In this document: piece after piece, positions 44,291-52,742 of the stretch | How positions within the stretch are numbered: position 1 is the stretch's first letter | Layout: each line of letters opens with the position of its first letter | Source: Mesorhizobium sp. LMG 17147 | GTDB lineage: Bacteria; Pseudomonadota; Alphaproteobacteria; Rhizobiales; Rhizobiaceae | Assembly: GCF_024297145.1 (NCBI RefSeq) | Contig: NZ_JANCTC010000001.1 | Coordinates: 62,001 to 126,000 of the forward strand | Length of the DNA stretch: 64,000 bases | Direction of reading: 5' to 3' | Notes under the pieces: generated by a model | What the model was told of the DNA's origin: nothing | Database searches by the model: none | What the model saw: only the letters and a program-made list of their open reading frames with translations | Program-made: the position numbers and the translations under genes

Positions 44291-44315
44291 GGAACAACCG
44301 AAGATCGAGCGGGTT
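44291..44315 (+). promoter_or_regulatory. Candidate EcfG promoter (GGTT variant) for the metallophosphoesterase
   Basis: GGAAC at 44291-44295, 16 bases, GGTT at 44312-44315, 23 bases before the ATG at 44339. Divergent from the site at 44172-44196 across the tandem repeat. Confidence 0.45.
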
Positions 44316-44338
44316 GAGCAAGCATTGGGGAGAGCAAC

Positions 44339-44911
44339 ATGGACTTGGTGCGCCACGCGCCCAGATCGGCAGTTCGAAACAGGCTCCAGCGCATGATCTA
44401 CTTCACCGCCGACACGCATTTCAGCGACCCGCGCATTTTGCGCATCGACCGCCGCCCGTTCGGCTCGCTGGCGGAGCATGATCGGGCGCTCATTGCGTTC
44501 TGGAACGAGACTGTCGGGCCGGACGACGAGGTCTGGCACCTCGGCGATTTTGCCAAGGGCTCGGCGTCCTTCGTGTCGTCGCTGCTGTCGTCTCTTCATG
44601 GCAGCAAGCACTTGATCATCGGCAACAACGATGCTGCGGCCACCATTGACGCGACGGGTTGGACCAGCACGCAACACTACAAGGAGCTGACGCTCGGCGG
44701 CAGCCTGCTGATCCTTTGCCACTATCCTTTTCGCACCTGGAACCAGATCGGCCGGAGGTCGATCGACCTGCATGGCCATTCGCACGGCCGGCTCACCCCG
44801 GTCACGTGCCAGTATGACGTCGGCGTCGACAGCTGGGATTTTCGTCCGGTCACGCTTCCCACTATCCTCGCCAGCCGCGGCCGCCGGCCGGCAGGGGCAA
44901 AACCCGGCTGA
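44339..44911 (+). CDS. Calcineurin-like metallophosphoesterase
   Basis: A 190-residue metallophosphoesterase with all signature blocks in order: TADTHFSD, DEVWHLGDFAKGS, IIGNNDA, LCHYPF and LHGHSHG. It resembles the compact YfcE/phage-type phosphoesterases; the substrate (nucleotide, or protein phosphate) cannot be told. ATG 44339 has GGGGAGA upstream; ATG 44393, where the family homology begins, is an alternative. A stress promoter lies immediately upstream. Confidence 0.9.
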   Translation: MDLVRHAPRSAVRNRLQRMIYFTADTHFSDPRILRIDRRPFGSLAEHDRALIAFWNETVGPDDEVWHLGDFAKGSASFVSSLLSSLHGSKHLIIGNNDAAATIDATGWTSTQHYKELTLGGSLLILCHYPFRTWNQIGRRSIDLHGHSHGRLTPVTCQYDVGVDSWDFRPVTLPTILASRGRRPAGAKPG

Positions 44912-44929
44912 AGGCGGCTGGCCGCAACC

Positions 44930-44954
44930 GGAACCTCCGCGGAGCTGAGGCGTT
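44930..44954 (+). promoter_or_regulatory. Candidate EcfG promoter for the zinc-ribbon-type gene
   Basis: GGAAC at 44930-44934, exactly 16 bases, CGTT at 44951-44954, 31 bases before the ATG at 44986. A full consensus match. Confidence 0.6.
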
Positions 44955-44985
44955 CGAAAAATTGCAAGGCGTAAAGGCAACGGCA

Positions 44986-45300
44986 ATGGCTCAGAAGATC
45001 ACGACAGGCATGAATGACCGGCCGCGCAATGAAACCATCGGCCAATCCGGCGAAGGCCTGCCGGACGACAGCAGCAAGCCGCTCGAGGTCGACGAAGGCT
45101 TGGTCGCCCGGTTGAGAAACAAGCTGCAGGGCAAGCCCCGGCAAGCCGCTCAAACCAACATGGACGAGGTTCCGGCAGGCGTCCCCGGCGCTGGCGAGAA
45201 CATTTGCCGCCGCTGTGCAGGGTCAGGCATGATCGACGGCCGGACCTGCCCCGAATGCGGCGGAACCGGCAAGGTGACGACGCCGATAGGCGGCGGCTAA
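44986..45300 (+). CDS. Small protein with a DnaJ-like CxxCxGxG zinc motif
   Basis: A 104-residue protein beginning MAQKITTGMNDRP, hydrophilic until a C-terminal CRRCAGSGMIDGRTCPECGG, two CxxC pairs that resemble half of the DnaJ zinc-binding repeat (CxxCxGxG twice). It may bind zinc and act as a chaperone accessory or a nucleic-acid contact; function unknown. ATG 44986 follows AAAGGCAAC; a TTG at 44962 is in frame. A full-consensus EcfG site lies upstream. Confidence 0.75.
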   Translation: MAQKITTGMNDRPRNETIGQSGEGLPDDSSKPLEVDEGLVARLRNKLQGKPRQAAQTNMDEVPAGVPGAGENICRRCAGSGMIDGRTCPECGGTGKVTTPIGGG

Positions 45301-45392
45301 AGCAATTCCAGGAAAAGTGTGAAACGGTTTTCCGTCCGGAGTTGCGTCAAAAAGATAGACCGGTTCTGCGTTTCCGTAAAACGATGAGCCGT
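45299..45392. repeat. Dispersed intergenic repeat, copy 2
   Basis: Begins at the stop codon of the preceding gene with AAAGCAATTCCAG and contains GAAACGGTTTTCCGTCCGGA, then GCGTTTCCGTAAAACG. It aligns with copy 1 at 22554-22652 with scattered differences and a short deletion after TTGCGTCAAA. No coding function is visible. Confidence 0.7.
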
Positions 45393-45401
45393 CCAGCACG
45401 G

Positions 45402-45617
45402 TCAGATCGCCGGCACCCACTTCCAGAACACGCCCTCCTTTCGGTCGGGGTAGTGCTTGAAGTCGCATTCGAAGCGCCAACCGTAATTCTTGGCGGCCGC
45501 AAGCGCCTCCTTGCTGACCGGGTTCATGCCCGTTCCCGGCGCAAACCAGTCCTCCAGCAGGTCGTCAGGTATGTAGGCGCCGATCCTCAACGGCAGCTTT
45601 TCGAGAACGACATCCAT
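45402..45617 (-). CDS. Small protein of unknown function, start uncertain
   Basis: A protein of 71 residues from ATG 45617, or 93 residues from a TTG at 45683 which would overlap the stop of the upstream gene. It contains LRIGAYIPDDLLEDWFAPGT and WRFECDFKHYPDRKEGVFWK, aromatic-rich sequence that looks like a folded domain. No family is recognised. The neighbouring gene upstream is on the same strand and may be co-transcribed from the EcfG-type site at 45958-45983. Confidence 0.6.
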   Translation of the reverse strand: MDVVLEKLPLRIGAYIPDDLLEDWFAPGTGMNPVSKEALAAAKNYGWRFECDFKHYPDRKEGVFWKWVPAI

Positions 45618-45673
45618 TTCGGGCGGTGCGGGCACAGGGCGATCCCTTCGAGGTCTACTCACGAAGAAGTCGT

Positions 45674-45883
45674 TCAACGCCAAGCGGGTTCATTCTTTTG
45701 TTCATAGTCCTGGAACGCTTTCTGGAGACCGCCGATCACCTCGGCGGACGTCTCGGACATCGCCTTCAGCTGCGGCTCATCGACCTTCTCGATGTCCTCG
45801 CGAAGGTGCTGTTTCACCTCCTCCAATTTCTTCTGCATCTTCTGCGTGTGGTGGCGCGGATCGCGGTCGGCAGCGCTTGTCAT
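45674..45883 (-). CDS. Small charged helical protein
   Basis: A 69-residue protein MTSAADRDPRHHTQKMQKKL followed by EEVKQHLREDIEKVDEPQLK, amphipathic and probably helical or coiled. The family is not recognised; similar short charged proteins are typical of alphaproteobacterial stress regulons. GGAG seven bases before the ATG supports the start. A full CGTT-type promoter lies about 75 bases upstream. Confidence 0.7.
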   Translation of the reverse strand: MTSAADRDPRHHTQKMQKKLEEVKQHLREDIEKVDEPQLKAMSETSAEVIGGLQKAFQDYEQKNEPAWR

Positions 45884-45957
45884 GATCAATCTCCAATTTT
45901 CGGATCTCGGAGAACTCGGCCCGGCCTCTGAGGATCGCCAGGTGGGTTTGCAGTGTA

Positions 45958-45983
45958 AACGGCTGGCCGATAGCTGTGGTTCC
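45958..45983 (-). promoter_or_regulatory. Candidate EcfG promoter for the small charged protein
   Basis: Minus-strand GGAAC (45983-45979), a 17-base spacer, CGTT (45961-45958), about 75 bases before the start at 45883. Confidence 0.6.
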
Positions 45984-46173
45984 CGATTGCGGAGACGGTC
46001 TGCGCGGGCCTCGGCTCGCCATTCTCGTTCTCGGCCGACCGGTAGAGGCGGTGACAAGACAAGTCGGAGAGGTCGCTTCCAATGAATTCGAGACGCAGCA
46101 GTCGAAACGAGTATAGATGAAGCTGGGAACTGATGGCGCCTCTGGCCAAAGACGGTAATCCGCCACCAATATC

Positions 46174-47163
46174 CTACGCCTCGTTCGCGATCCATTCGAG
46201 CGAGGCGCCATGCGGGTCAGTCCAGGCTACAGGGGAGCCATTCGCAGATAGGAGGAAGCGGCCGGGCGGCCAGCTTGTTCCGGCGCGTGTGGCGATGGAC
46301 GGGAAGACACGAGGGAACTCGTTCGATACCCAATAAGGCGAGAGACGCATCGCCTGCTCGGCGAAAGCTTCTCTGTCACCAGGGTCGGAGACATAGTCGA
46401 GGACGGCGGTGTGAAAGATGACGAGTGTAGCGTCGTTTGGCGCTTCGTTGCAGAGTTGCACGAGGTCGCTCCCGCGCAGGTCGCCCTTCACCACCCGAGG
46501 CTTGACTGTGGCAGCGATCTTCAGGGCCGCCCGCAGATTGGCGAGCCGTGCTGTCTGTTCCGGCCAGACCAGTGTCTCAAGCCATGCGACTTGCGAGTCG
46601 TCCGAAGCATCTATCGGGCTCAGGTCCAATCCCGCCCGCCAGACGACTTGCGGCAAGGCCGTCGGCAATGGCGTTGTTTCGCTGGCGAGGCATCGGAAGA
46701 CAGGCTGCTCCAAGGCCATCGCGGGTGCGCGGATCACCGTGCGTCCATAGTCATAGCCGTAGAGGTCCGGCATGAGGCAGAGCCCTGCGGATGTCCCGAC
46801 CTCGATGAGCGCCAGCGGCTGCGGCAACCGCGCCAGGACGGGGAGCAGGGTGGCGCATCTTCCCGGCTCGTTGGTTTGCGTTGAGCGCTCGAGCATAAGC
46901 GAGCGGATAGCGTCTGGATTAGCCTGAAGCGCCTGGCGAAACTCGGTCCACCCTGTCGGCGTACCGAACAGGTGACGCACCGCGGCAAGTAGAAGATTCG
47001 GTTGCCGCTTTACGTCCGGGAGGGTCCACAGGAAACCGAGCGCCTCCCGATCCCCAGCGACTGCCCGAGCCAACTCCTCGTAGAGCGGCGAGCGACCGCG
47101 AGCTTCCGTATCGGCGAAGCGAATATATCGGGCTGAGATCTCGGCCAAGCCCTCCTCGTCCAT
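46174..47163 (-). CDS. DUF2332 family protein
   Basis: A 329-residue cytosolic protein with LGFLWTLPDVKRQPNLLLAA near the N-terminus and LIEVGTSAGLCLMPDLYGYD in the middle, the latter resembling a nucleotide- or SAM-binding loop. These features fit the DUF2332 family; no reaction is known. ATG 47163 is preferred because GAGG is well placed; ATG 47193 is in frame. It is the first gene reached from the 3' end of the tRNA-Arg gene, a position often used by integrating elements, but no integrase is seen. Confidence 0.78.
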   Translation of the reverse strand: MDEEGLAEISARYIRFADTEARGRSPLYEELARAVAGDREALGFLWTLPDVKRQPNLLLAAVRHLFGTPTGWTEFRQALQANPDAIRSLMLERSTQTNEPGRCATLLPVLARLPQPLALIEVGTSAGLCLMPDLYGYDYGRTVIRAPAMALEQPVFRCLASETTPLPTALPQVVWRAGLDLSPIDASDDSQVAWLETLVWPEQTARLANLRAALKIAATVKPRVVKGDLRGSDLVQLCNEAPNDATLVIFHTAVLDYVSDPGDREAFAEQAMRLSPYWVSNEFPRVFPSIATRAGTSWPPGRFLLSANGSPVAWTDPHGASLEWIANEA

Positions 47164-47422
47164 ATCCGCTGATCCTCGGTCCCGACGTCTCATCACAGTA
47201 CATGATCCACGGATCTTATTGGAGCCAGGCCCGGCGTTTTTGCACAAGCTTGACCCTCCGCGGACTTCCCGCGGTCGCCTACTTAACCGTTGCGCTAGGA
47301 GGCTCTGCGCAATCCAAAATTTGGGGAACAGTCCGTAATTAGTGGCTCATCCAAGGGGTGCAGTCCACCATGTCTCCGGTATAAACCGCAACCCATGTCT
47401 CCGGGCCGTACCCTTTGAGATT

Positions 47423-47499
<77 letters not shown>

Positions 47500-47531
47500 T
47501 TTCAGGATCGGCGATCCGGAAAACGAACCAG

Positions 47532-47573
47532 CCGGTAAACCGGCCAGCCCCGGCTTCTTAGCGGAAGCCGGGC
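47532..47573 (-). terminator. Paired hairpins after the oxidoreductase gene, before tRNA-Arg
   Basis: CCCGGCTTC and GAAGCCGGG (47550-47573) form a nine-base-pair stem with a six-base loop, followed toward the tRNA by GCCGG-TAAA-CCGGC (47532-47545) and a T-rich GTTCGTTTTC on the minus strand. A probable terminator for the oxidoreductase gene that ends at 47662. Confidence 0.55.
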
Positions 47574-47661
47574 CGGGCTTCAACGGGCAATCGCGGACGG
47601 ACTCACGTTGCCGTAGCAGCCCATGGGATAGATACCTGTCCCGTCCGGTGGCCGCGGCTGC

Positions 47662-48582
47662 TCATGCGGTCACGGTAAGCACCGCCTTGCCACTGATGCT
47701 GCGCTGCCGCAGCGCGTCGAGGGCTTGGCCGACGTCTCGCCACGGCACGGTCAGGACCACGCGCGTTTCGAGCTGGCCGGCTGCGATCAGCGCGAGCAGC
47801 GAGGCGATGTCGGCGCCGACCTCCGGACCGGACGTGTAGTAGGCGAAGGTCTGAAGCCGCGCGCCCTCGTGACCCGGCACGAATTGGCGGAAGCCGATGG
47901 GCGTGAGTTCGCCGCTGCTCGAGCCGAACATGACGACGGTCCCGCCAGGCGCCACCCGTTCGATCGCGTGGGCGAGGCTATCGCCGCCGACCGATTCAGT
48001 AATCAGCGAGAACAGTCCTTCGGCCAGCTCGATCGTTTCGACGACCCGCTCGGCTCCGAGGTTGCGGAGATCCGCGGCATGCCGGGAGGCGGCGACCGCC
48101 GTCACCGACGCGCCCTGCCGGCTGGCGAGCTGGACCTGGAAACGGCCGACCGCGCCGCTTGCGCCGGTAATCAGGACCCGCTGGCCGGCCAGCTCGCCGC
48201 CAAGGCGCAGGGTCCGCAGCGCGGTCGTGCCTGCGACCGGAACAGTGGCGGCGGCAACGAAGCTGACGTCGTCCGGCAGGATGGCAAGGTGGTCGGTTGG
48301 AACGGCAACATTTTCGGCCCACCCCGCCTCGTCGACCAGAGCCGCAACGCGGGCGCCGACGGCCGGCCCGGAGCCATCGGCCGCGGCGCGCTCGACAATT
48401 CCGGCGACGTCCTGGCCAGGCACCCAGCCGTTCGGGCGGATGTTGAGCAGGCGCAGTTCGCCGCGGTTCAGCGAGACAGCCCGGACCGAGACCAGCGCCT
48501 CGTGCGGGGCGGGCTCGGGTTCGTCAAGCTCGGCGAGCTTCAGCCCTGTGGCGCTGTCGAGAGAGGTGATTAAAGCGAGCAT
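47662..48582 (-). CDS. Zinc-independent MDR-family NADPH oxidoreductase
   Basis: A 306-residue quinone-oxidoreductase-like MDR protein. VSLNRGELRLLN and GWVPGQDVAGIVE lie in the catalytic domain and the nucleotide motif is TGASGAVGRFQVQLA, the AxxGxxG type for NADPH. Zinc-ligand Cys residues are missing. It should reduce an enone or quinone. It is divergent from the AraC-type regulator, which likely controls it. Confidence 0.92.
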   Translation of the reverse strand: MLALITSLDSATGLKLAELDEPEPAPHEALVSVRAVSLNRGELRLLNIRPNGWVPGQDVAGIVERAAADGSGPAVGARVAALVDEAGWAENVAVPTDHLAILPDDVSFVAAATVPVAGTTALRTLRLGGELAGQRVLITGASGAVGRFQVQLASRQGASVTAVAASRHAADLRNLGAERVVETIELAEGLFSLITESVGGDSLAHAIERVAPGGTVVMFGSSSGELTPIGFRQFVPGHEGARLQTFAYYTSGPEVGADIASLLALIAAGQLETRVVLTVPWRDVGQALDALRQRSISGKAVLTVTA

Positions 48583-48894
48583 GGCGTCATGCGTCCTTGC
48601 TGCGGCGTGCCATGCCTCGGACGTGCCCGGCTTGGCGGGGCAGGCGCGGGGCGGAGGATCTCGGAGCCCAGCCGCACGTCGATGCAGCGGGCCGAACAGG
48701 CCAAGCCGTCGCCGTCTCCGATGGCCGCCGACGATGCGATCCACCGCCCGGTCTTTCAGCGCGGCCACCGGGCGTCTGAACAATCTTTGTCATCGTATTT
48801 GCAGGCTCCTGACCCGTTCGCAACTCGGAGCCTATCGACTTTGCTGATGGAAGAATTTAGCTATTATGCCAGTTGATCGCTAAAATCAGTCAAA
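48583..48894. other. Intergenic region between oxidoreductase and AraC-type genes
   Basis: 312 bases between divergent genes. Apart from the TTTAGC/GCTAAA dyad near its right end, no gene or repeat was recognised; frames here are G+C-rich but have no recognisable product. Confidence 0.5.
48856..48884. promoter_or_regulatory. Dyad operator candidate upstream of the AraC-type gene
   Basis: TTTAGC (48856-48861) and its perfect inverse GCTAAA (48879-48884), separated by 17 bases, inside an AT-rich stretch ten bases before the regulator start. Suited to binding by a dimeric regulator, possibly autoregulation. Confidence 0.35.
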
Positions 48895-49704
48895 ATGAGA
48901 CAGCCGCTTCGCTACCCCTGGCCGAATTTCGATCCCGATGACGTCCTTGCCCCGGCAATTGCCGTGCGCGTCGACGTTCCCGAGACCAGGGCGGAGGTGC
49001 CGGACCATCGCCACCGCAAGGCGCAACTCGTCTTCGCGCTGGGAGGTGGCGTCACATGTCGCGTTCCCAGCGGCCTGTGGATGGTGCCGCCTCATCGCGG
49101 GGTGTGGATTCCGGGTGGCATGCAGCACAGCAACGTCGCGACCGCCAATGCCCGGATTTTTTTCGTCTATGTCGAGCCTGGAGCCACCGACCTGCCGGAC
49201 CGGTGCTGCACGCTTTCGATCTCGGCGTTGCTGCGCGAGCTCATCATCGAGCTGGCGGATCGCGGTGAGGATGATAACGCGAGGGGCGAACTCCTGACCA
49301 GGGTACTGCTATCCGAACTGCCGCGCATGCCTGTCCAGCAGCTACATTTGCCGATCTCGTCCGAGCCGCGCTTGAGGCGCATCGCCGCGGCGCTGGCGGA
49401 AGATGCTGCCGACCGCAGCACCCTGGCGGAATGGGCCAATCGCGTTGCGCTCAGCGAGAGCAGTCTCGCACGTCTCGTGGTCAAGGAGACAGGGCTGACC
49501 TTCGGGCGCTGGCGCCAGCAATTGCACTTGATCGTCGCGATGCGCGAGCTGGCCTCCGGCGCCAGCGTGCAGCAGGTTTCGGCCGATCTCGGCTATGAAT
49601 CGGTCACCGCCTTCATCACCATGTTCAAGAAAGCGCTTGGCAAGCCGCCGGCAAAGTATCTTAGCAGTGTCGCGCAAAATGGCGGCTCTGCGTTTGTCGC
49701 CTGA
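48895..49704 (+). CDS. AraC family transcriptional regulator
   Basis: A 269-residue AraC-type activator. The N-terminal cupin-like domain has the HRHRKAQLVFALGGGVTCRV and HRGVWIPGGMQHSN segments; the C-terminal DNA-binding half has two helix-turn-helix motifs, LAEWANRVALSESSLARLVV and VSADLGYESVTAFITMFKKA. It is divergent from the oxidoreductase gene, the likely target. The effector is unknown. Confidence 0.93.
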   Translation: MRQPLRYPWPNFDPDDVLAPAIAVRVDVPETRAEVPDHRHRKAQLVFALGGGVTCRVPSGLWMVPPHRGVWIPGGMQHSNVATANARIFFVYVEPGATDLPDRCCTLSISALLRELIIELADRGEDDNARGELLTRVLLSELPRMPVQQLHLPISSEPRLRRIAAALAEDAADRSTLAEWANRVALSESSLARLVVKETGLTFGRWRQQLHLIVAMRELASGASVQQVSADLGYESVTAFITMFKKALGKPPAKYLSSVAQNGGSAFVA

Positions 49705-49741
49705 TGAGCGCCCCGATCCGCCGCCCCCCGGACGTCAACCC

Positions 49742-50635
49742 TCACTGCTGCTCGGCATACAGCAGCCGCGTCGTCGCATTCGCCGTCGCCGTCGACAGGC
49801 TGCGCTGGATCAGCGCCTCGACGTGGTCGTTGCGCTGGCGCGCGCTGTCGGCGCCCATCACCACGATGATCAGCCTGTGCCCGTCTGCATTATAGGAGGT
49901 AACGATGTTGAAACCCGAAGCTCTGATGTAGCCGGTCTTGATGCCGTCGACGCCGCGCACCCGGCCGAGCATGTCGTTGTGGCCGTGCACCAGCCTGCCG
50001 CGGAACATGAAGTCGCTGTCGGAGAAATAGTGGAAATGCTGCGGGAAGCGGGTGTGCAGCGCCATACCGAGCACCGCCATGTCACGCGCCGTCGTGTGCT
50101 GGTCGCCATCCGGCAGGCCCGAGGCGTTGCGGAAGACGGTGCTGCTCATGCCGATCTGGCGCGCCTTGGCGGTCATCATGCCGGCGAACGCCTCTTCGCT
50201 GCCGCCGAGATATTCGGCAACGGCGACCGCCACATCATTGGCCGATTTGACGACGATGGCGCGGATCGCCGAATCGACGTCGATCGTCTCGCCGCGCCTG
50301 AACCGCAGCTTGGTCGGCGGCTGCCGCGCGGCGTTGTCCGATACCGGAATTTGCGTCTCCTTGCTGATCCGCCCCGACTCCAGCGCCTCGAAAAGAAGGT
50401 AGAGCGTCATCATCTTGGTCAGTGACGCCGGATAGCGTGGCGCCGTGGAATTGACCTCGAACAGCGTCTTGCCGGTGCCGGCGTCGATGACCATCGCGGC
50501 ATATTTCTGCGGCGGCGCCGGCACGGCCAGCACGCTGTCGGGCGGCGTCACCGTCGTGCAGCCGGCGGCAAACAGCAGCAGCGCCAGCACCGCGACGTAA
50601 TTGTGGATGAGCGAAAAGAAGCGCAAGGCGGACAA
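49742..50635 (-). CDS. D-alanyl-D-alanine carboxypeptidase, penicillin-binding lipoprotein
   Basis: A 297-residue DD-carboxypeptidase (peptidase S11). Its N-terminal LALLLFAAGCTTV is a lipoprotein signal. The catalytic triad motifs are SLTK (Ser-Lys), SAN and KTG in IKTGYIR. It trims pentapeptides of peptidoglycan from the periplasmic side. No ATG lies before the catalytic domain: TTG at 50635 with GGAA upstream, or TTG 50626, are the only options. Monocistronic. Confidence 0.9.
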   Translation of the reverse strand: MSALRFFSLIHNYVAVLALLLFAAGCTTVTPPDSVLAVPAPPQKYAAMVIDAGTGKTLFEVNSTAPRYPASLTKMMTLYLLFEALESGRISKETQIPVSDNAARQPPTKLRFRRGETIDVDSAIRAIVVKSANDVAVAVAEYLGGSEEAFAGMMTAKARQIGMSSTVFRNASGLPDGDQHTTARDMAVLGMALHTRFPQHFHYFSDSDFMFRGRLVHGHNDMLGRVRGVDGIKTGYIRASGFNIVTSYNADGHRLIIVVMGADSARQRNDHVEALIQRSLSTATANATTRLLYAEQQ

Positions 50636-50855
50636 GTCGGTTCCGAAGGCAGGCTGTTTCCGAGACGAGGCGAAGCTATCTTACCGCAAAGGCACAGTCC
50701 ATTTGGTTAATATCGGTCGGGGCCTGGATTGGTGCCCTGTCCACAGGCCGACATGGCCGCTGTGCCGAGCCGTCTGATGAGAATTGCCGGCCACCACGCT
50801 TGCGCAACCGGCGGCGAGTGGGCTTTGTTGGCGCCGGCAGAATCGGTAGGTGCAC

Positions 50856-51962
50856 ATGGATACGGTCACGATCACGGCAAAAGGCATTTCGGTATCGGTC
50901 GATCTTGCCGTCGGCCATCTCGCCGACATGGCGGTCGATATCGATGGCCTTCGGCTGAACCCTTTGCATCGCGCACCCTGGGTCGGCGAGCCGCGCGAGA
51001 CGCTGCCGAAAGATCTGCCTGAAGGTACGGTCCACCTGTCCGGCGATTTCCTCTGCGCGCCGTTCTCGATCAGCGACGTCGAAGCGGCACCTTTGCATGG
51101 CTGGCCGGCCAATAGTCGCTGGGACGTCGTCGACAGCGCGGCAACGGCCGATGGCTGGCGCGCTGTCTTGCGGCTGCAGCGCCTGGTCATGGGCGCAACC
51201 GTCGACAAGATCCTGATCGTGCGCGACGATCATCCCTTTCTCTATCAGGAACACGTCTTTTCCGGCGGGGCCGGCGCCATTCCGGTCGCCCACCATCCGA
51301 TGACGGTGATGAAGGCCGGCGGCAGGCTGGCCTTCTCGCCGAAGCGCCTTGCCGCGACGCCGAACGAGCCGCCGGAGCCCGATCCGGCCCGCGGCCGCTC
51401 TTTGCTCGCCTACCCGGCGCGCAGCACCGACCTGACGCGCTTTCCCGCCGCCGACGGCGGCACGATCGACCTGACCGGCTATCGCATGGACCAGCTGCGT
51501 GAGGACTTCGTCACATTGGTCGAGGCCGACCATGGCGGACCGGGCTGGACCGCGCTGGCGCGCCAGGCGGAAGCCGACCTCGTGCTGGTGCTGAAGAACC
51601 CGGCCGAACTGCCGGTCACCATGCTGTGGGTCAGCAATGGCGGGCGCGATTACGCGCCATGGAGCGGCCGCCACCGCGGCGTGCTCGGCATCGAGGACGG
51701 CCGCACGGCCGTCGGCCATGCCGCCTCGCTCGGCGACAACTGGCTGAAGCATGAAGGCGTGGCGACCGCCTTTGCCCTTGCTGAAGGGCGCCGCTTTTCG
51801 TTCCGCCATGTCATCGGCGCACTGCCATGGCCATCCGGCGAGCCGCCGCGCGACGTCACGACCTCGCCGGGCCGCATGCGCATCCTGGCGGCTGACGGTG
51901 CCGAGCGCGACATCGGCTTCGACAGCGATTTCCTGCGGATCAGCCAGTCCAGGCCCGATTGA
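50856..51962 (+). CDS. Galactose-mutarotase-fold protein (aldose 1-epimerase-like)
   Basis: A 368-residue protein with beta-rich sequence and segments such as LRLNPLHRAPWVGEPRETLP, LSGDFLCAPFS and FLYQEHVFSGG that resemble the galactose mutarotase superfamily; the match is weaker than for true epimerases, so the label is tentative. No signal peptide. ATG 50856 is used; GTG 50850 is in frame. It precedes a P-loop kinase gene, consistent with sugar metabolism. Confidence 0.6.
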   Translation: MDTVTITAKGISVSVDLAVGHLADMAVDIDGLRLNPLHRAPWVGEPRETLPKDLPEGTVHLSGDFLCAPFSISDVEAAPLHGWPANSRWDVVDSAATADGWRAVLRLQRLVMGATVDKILIVRDDHPFLYQEHVFSGGAGAIPVAHHPMTVMKAGGRLAFSPKRLAATPNEPPEPDPARGRSLLAYPARSTDLTRFPAADGGTIDLTGYRMDQLREDFVTLVEADHGGPGWTALARQAEADLVLVLKNPAELPVTMLWVSNGGRDYAPWSGRHRGVLGIEDGRTAVGHAASLGDNWLKHEGVATAFALAEGRRFSFRHVIGALPWPSGEPPRDVTTSPGRMRILAADGAERDIGFDSDFLRISQSRPD

Positions 51963-51970
51963 AGGCCTGG
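51949..51970 (+). terminator. Hairpin at the end of the mutarotase-like gene
   Basis: CCAGGCC and GGCCTGG form a seven-base-pair stem with an eight-base loop that includes the stop codon; a weak T-rich stretch follows. It may be a terminator or attenuator before the P-loop kinase gene. Confidence 0.35.
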
Positions 51971-52032
51971 CACAAGCCGCGTTTGAAATTTTCGAAAACT
52001 GCCGCCAAAATGCGCCAGAACCATCTTAACGG

Positions 52033-52659
52033 ATGCCAATGTCTGAGATCGCACATCTCGCCGCTACCATTTTCAAGCGCGCCGGCAAGGCGCCGCGCTT
52101 CATTGTTGCCATTGCGGGTCCGCCCGGCGCCGGCAAGTCGACATTGTCGGCAGGCTTGCATGACCTGCTGCCGGAAGGCACGGCGGAAGTCGTGCCGATG
52201 GACGGGTTCCACTACGATGACGTCGTGCTCGAGCGGCGCGGCCTTCGCCAGCGAAAAGGTGCCCCGGAAACCTTTGATTTTGCCGGCTTCGAAGCGCTGC
52301 TGAAGCGCATCCGCGCTGGCGAGCCGGATATCGCCATCCCGGTGTTCGACCGCAGCATGGAGCTGTCGCGCGCTGCCGCTGCGATCATCGCCGCCGAGAC
52401 CAAATTCATCCTGGTCGAAGGCAATTACCTGCTGCTCGACGAAGAGCCATGGACGCGGCTGGCGCCGCTGTTCGACTACTCGATCTTCGTCGACGTGCCG
52501 CGCGCCGAGCTCGAGCGCCGACTGCTCGAGCGATGGCACGAGCACGGCCGGTCCGACCAGGACGCGCGCGCCTGGATTGCTTCCAACGACATGCCGAACA
52601 TCGATCGCGTGCTTGCCCGTCGGCGGCCCGCCGACCTGGTGGTCGGTGGACAGGCCTGA
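52033..52659 (+). CDS. P-loop nucleoside/sugar kinase, uridine-kinase/FrcK-like
   Basis: A 208-residue P-loop protein. Walker A is AGPPGAGKST, followed by VPMDGFHYDDVVLERRGL, FDRSMELSR and VEGNYLLLDEEPWTRL, the layout of the uridine/pantothenate kinase-like group that includes rhizobial FrcK. It probably phosphorylates a nucleoside, sugar or cofactor precursor; no fructose transporter lies here. Two ATGs six bases apart (52033, 52039) are possible starts. Confidence 0.85.
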   Translation: MPMSEIAHLAATIFKRAGKAPRFIVAIAGPPGAGKSTLSAGLHDLLPEGTAEVVPMDGFHYDDVVLERRGLRQRKGAPETFDFAGFEALLKRIRAGEPDIAIPVFDRSMELSRAAAAIIAAETKFILVEGNYLLLDEEPWTRLAPLFDYSIFVDVPRAELERRLLERWHEHGRSDQDARAWIASNDMPNIDRVLARRRPADLVVGGQA

Positions 52660-52676
52660 TCTGGTAAGGACGGGCC

Positions 52677-52701
52677 GGAACCTTAACACTTTCAGGCCGT
52701 T
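52677..52701 (+). promoter_or_regulatory. Candidate EcfG promoter for the histone-like gene
   Basis: GGAAC at 52677-52681, 16 bases, CGTT at 52698-52701, 41 bases before the ATG at 52743. A full consensus match. Confidence 0.6.
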
Positions 52702-52742
52702 ATCCCGGACACGGCAATTGTGCCGCATGAGGGAACGGTTCG

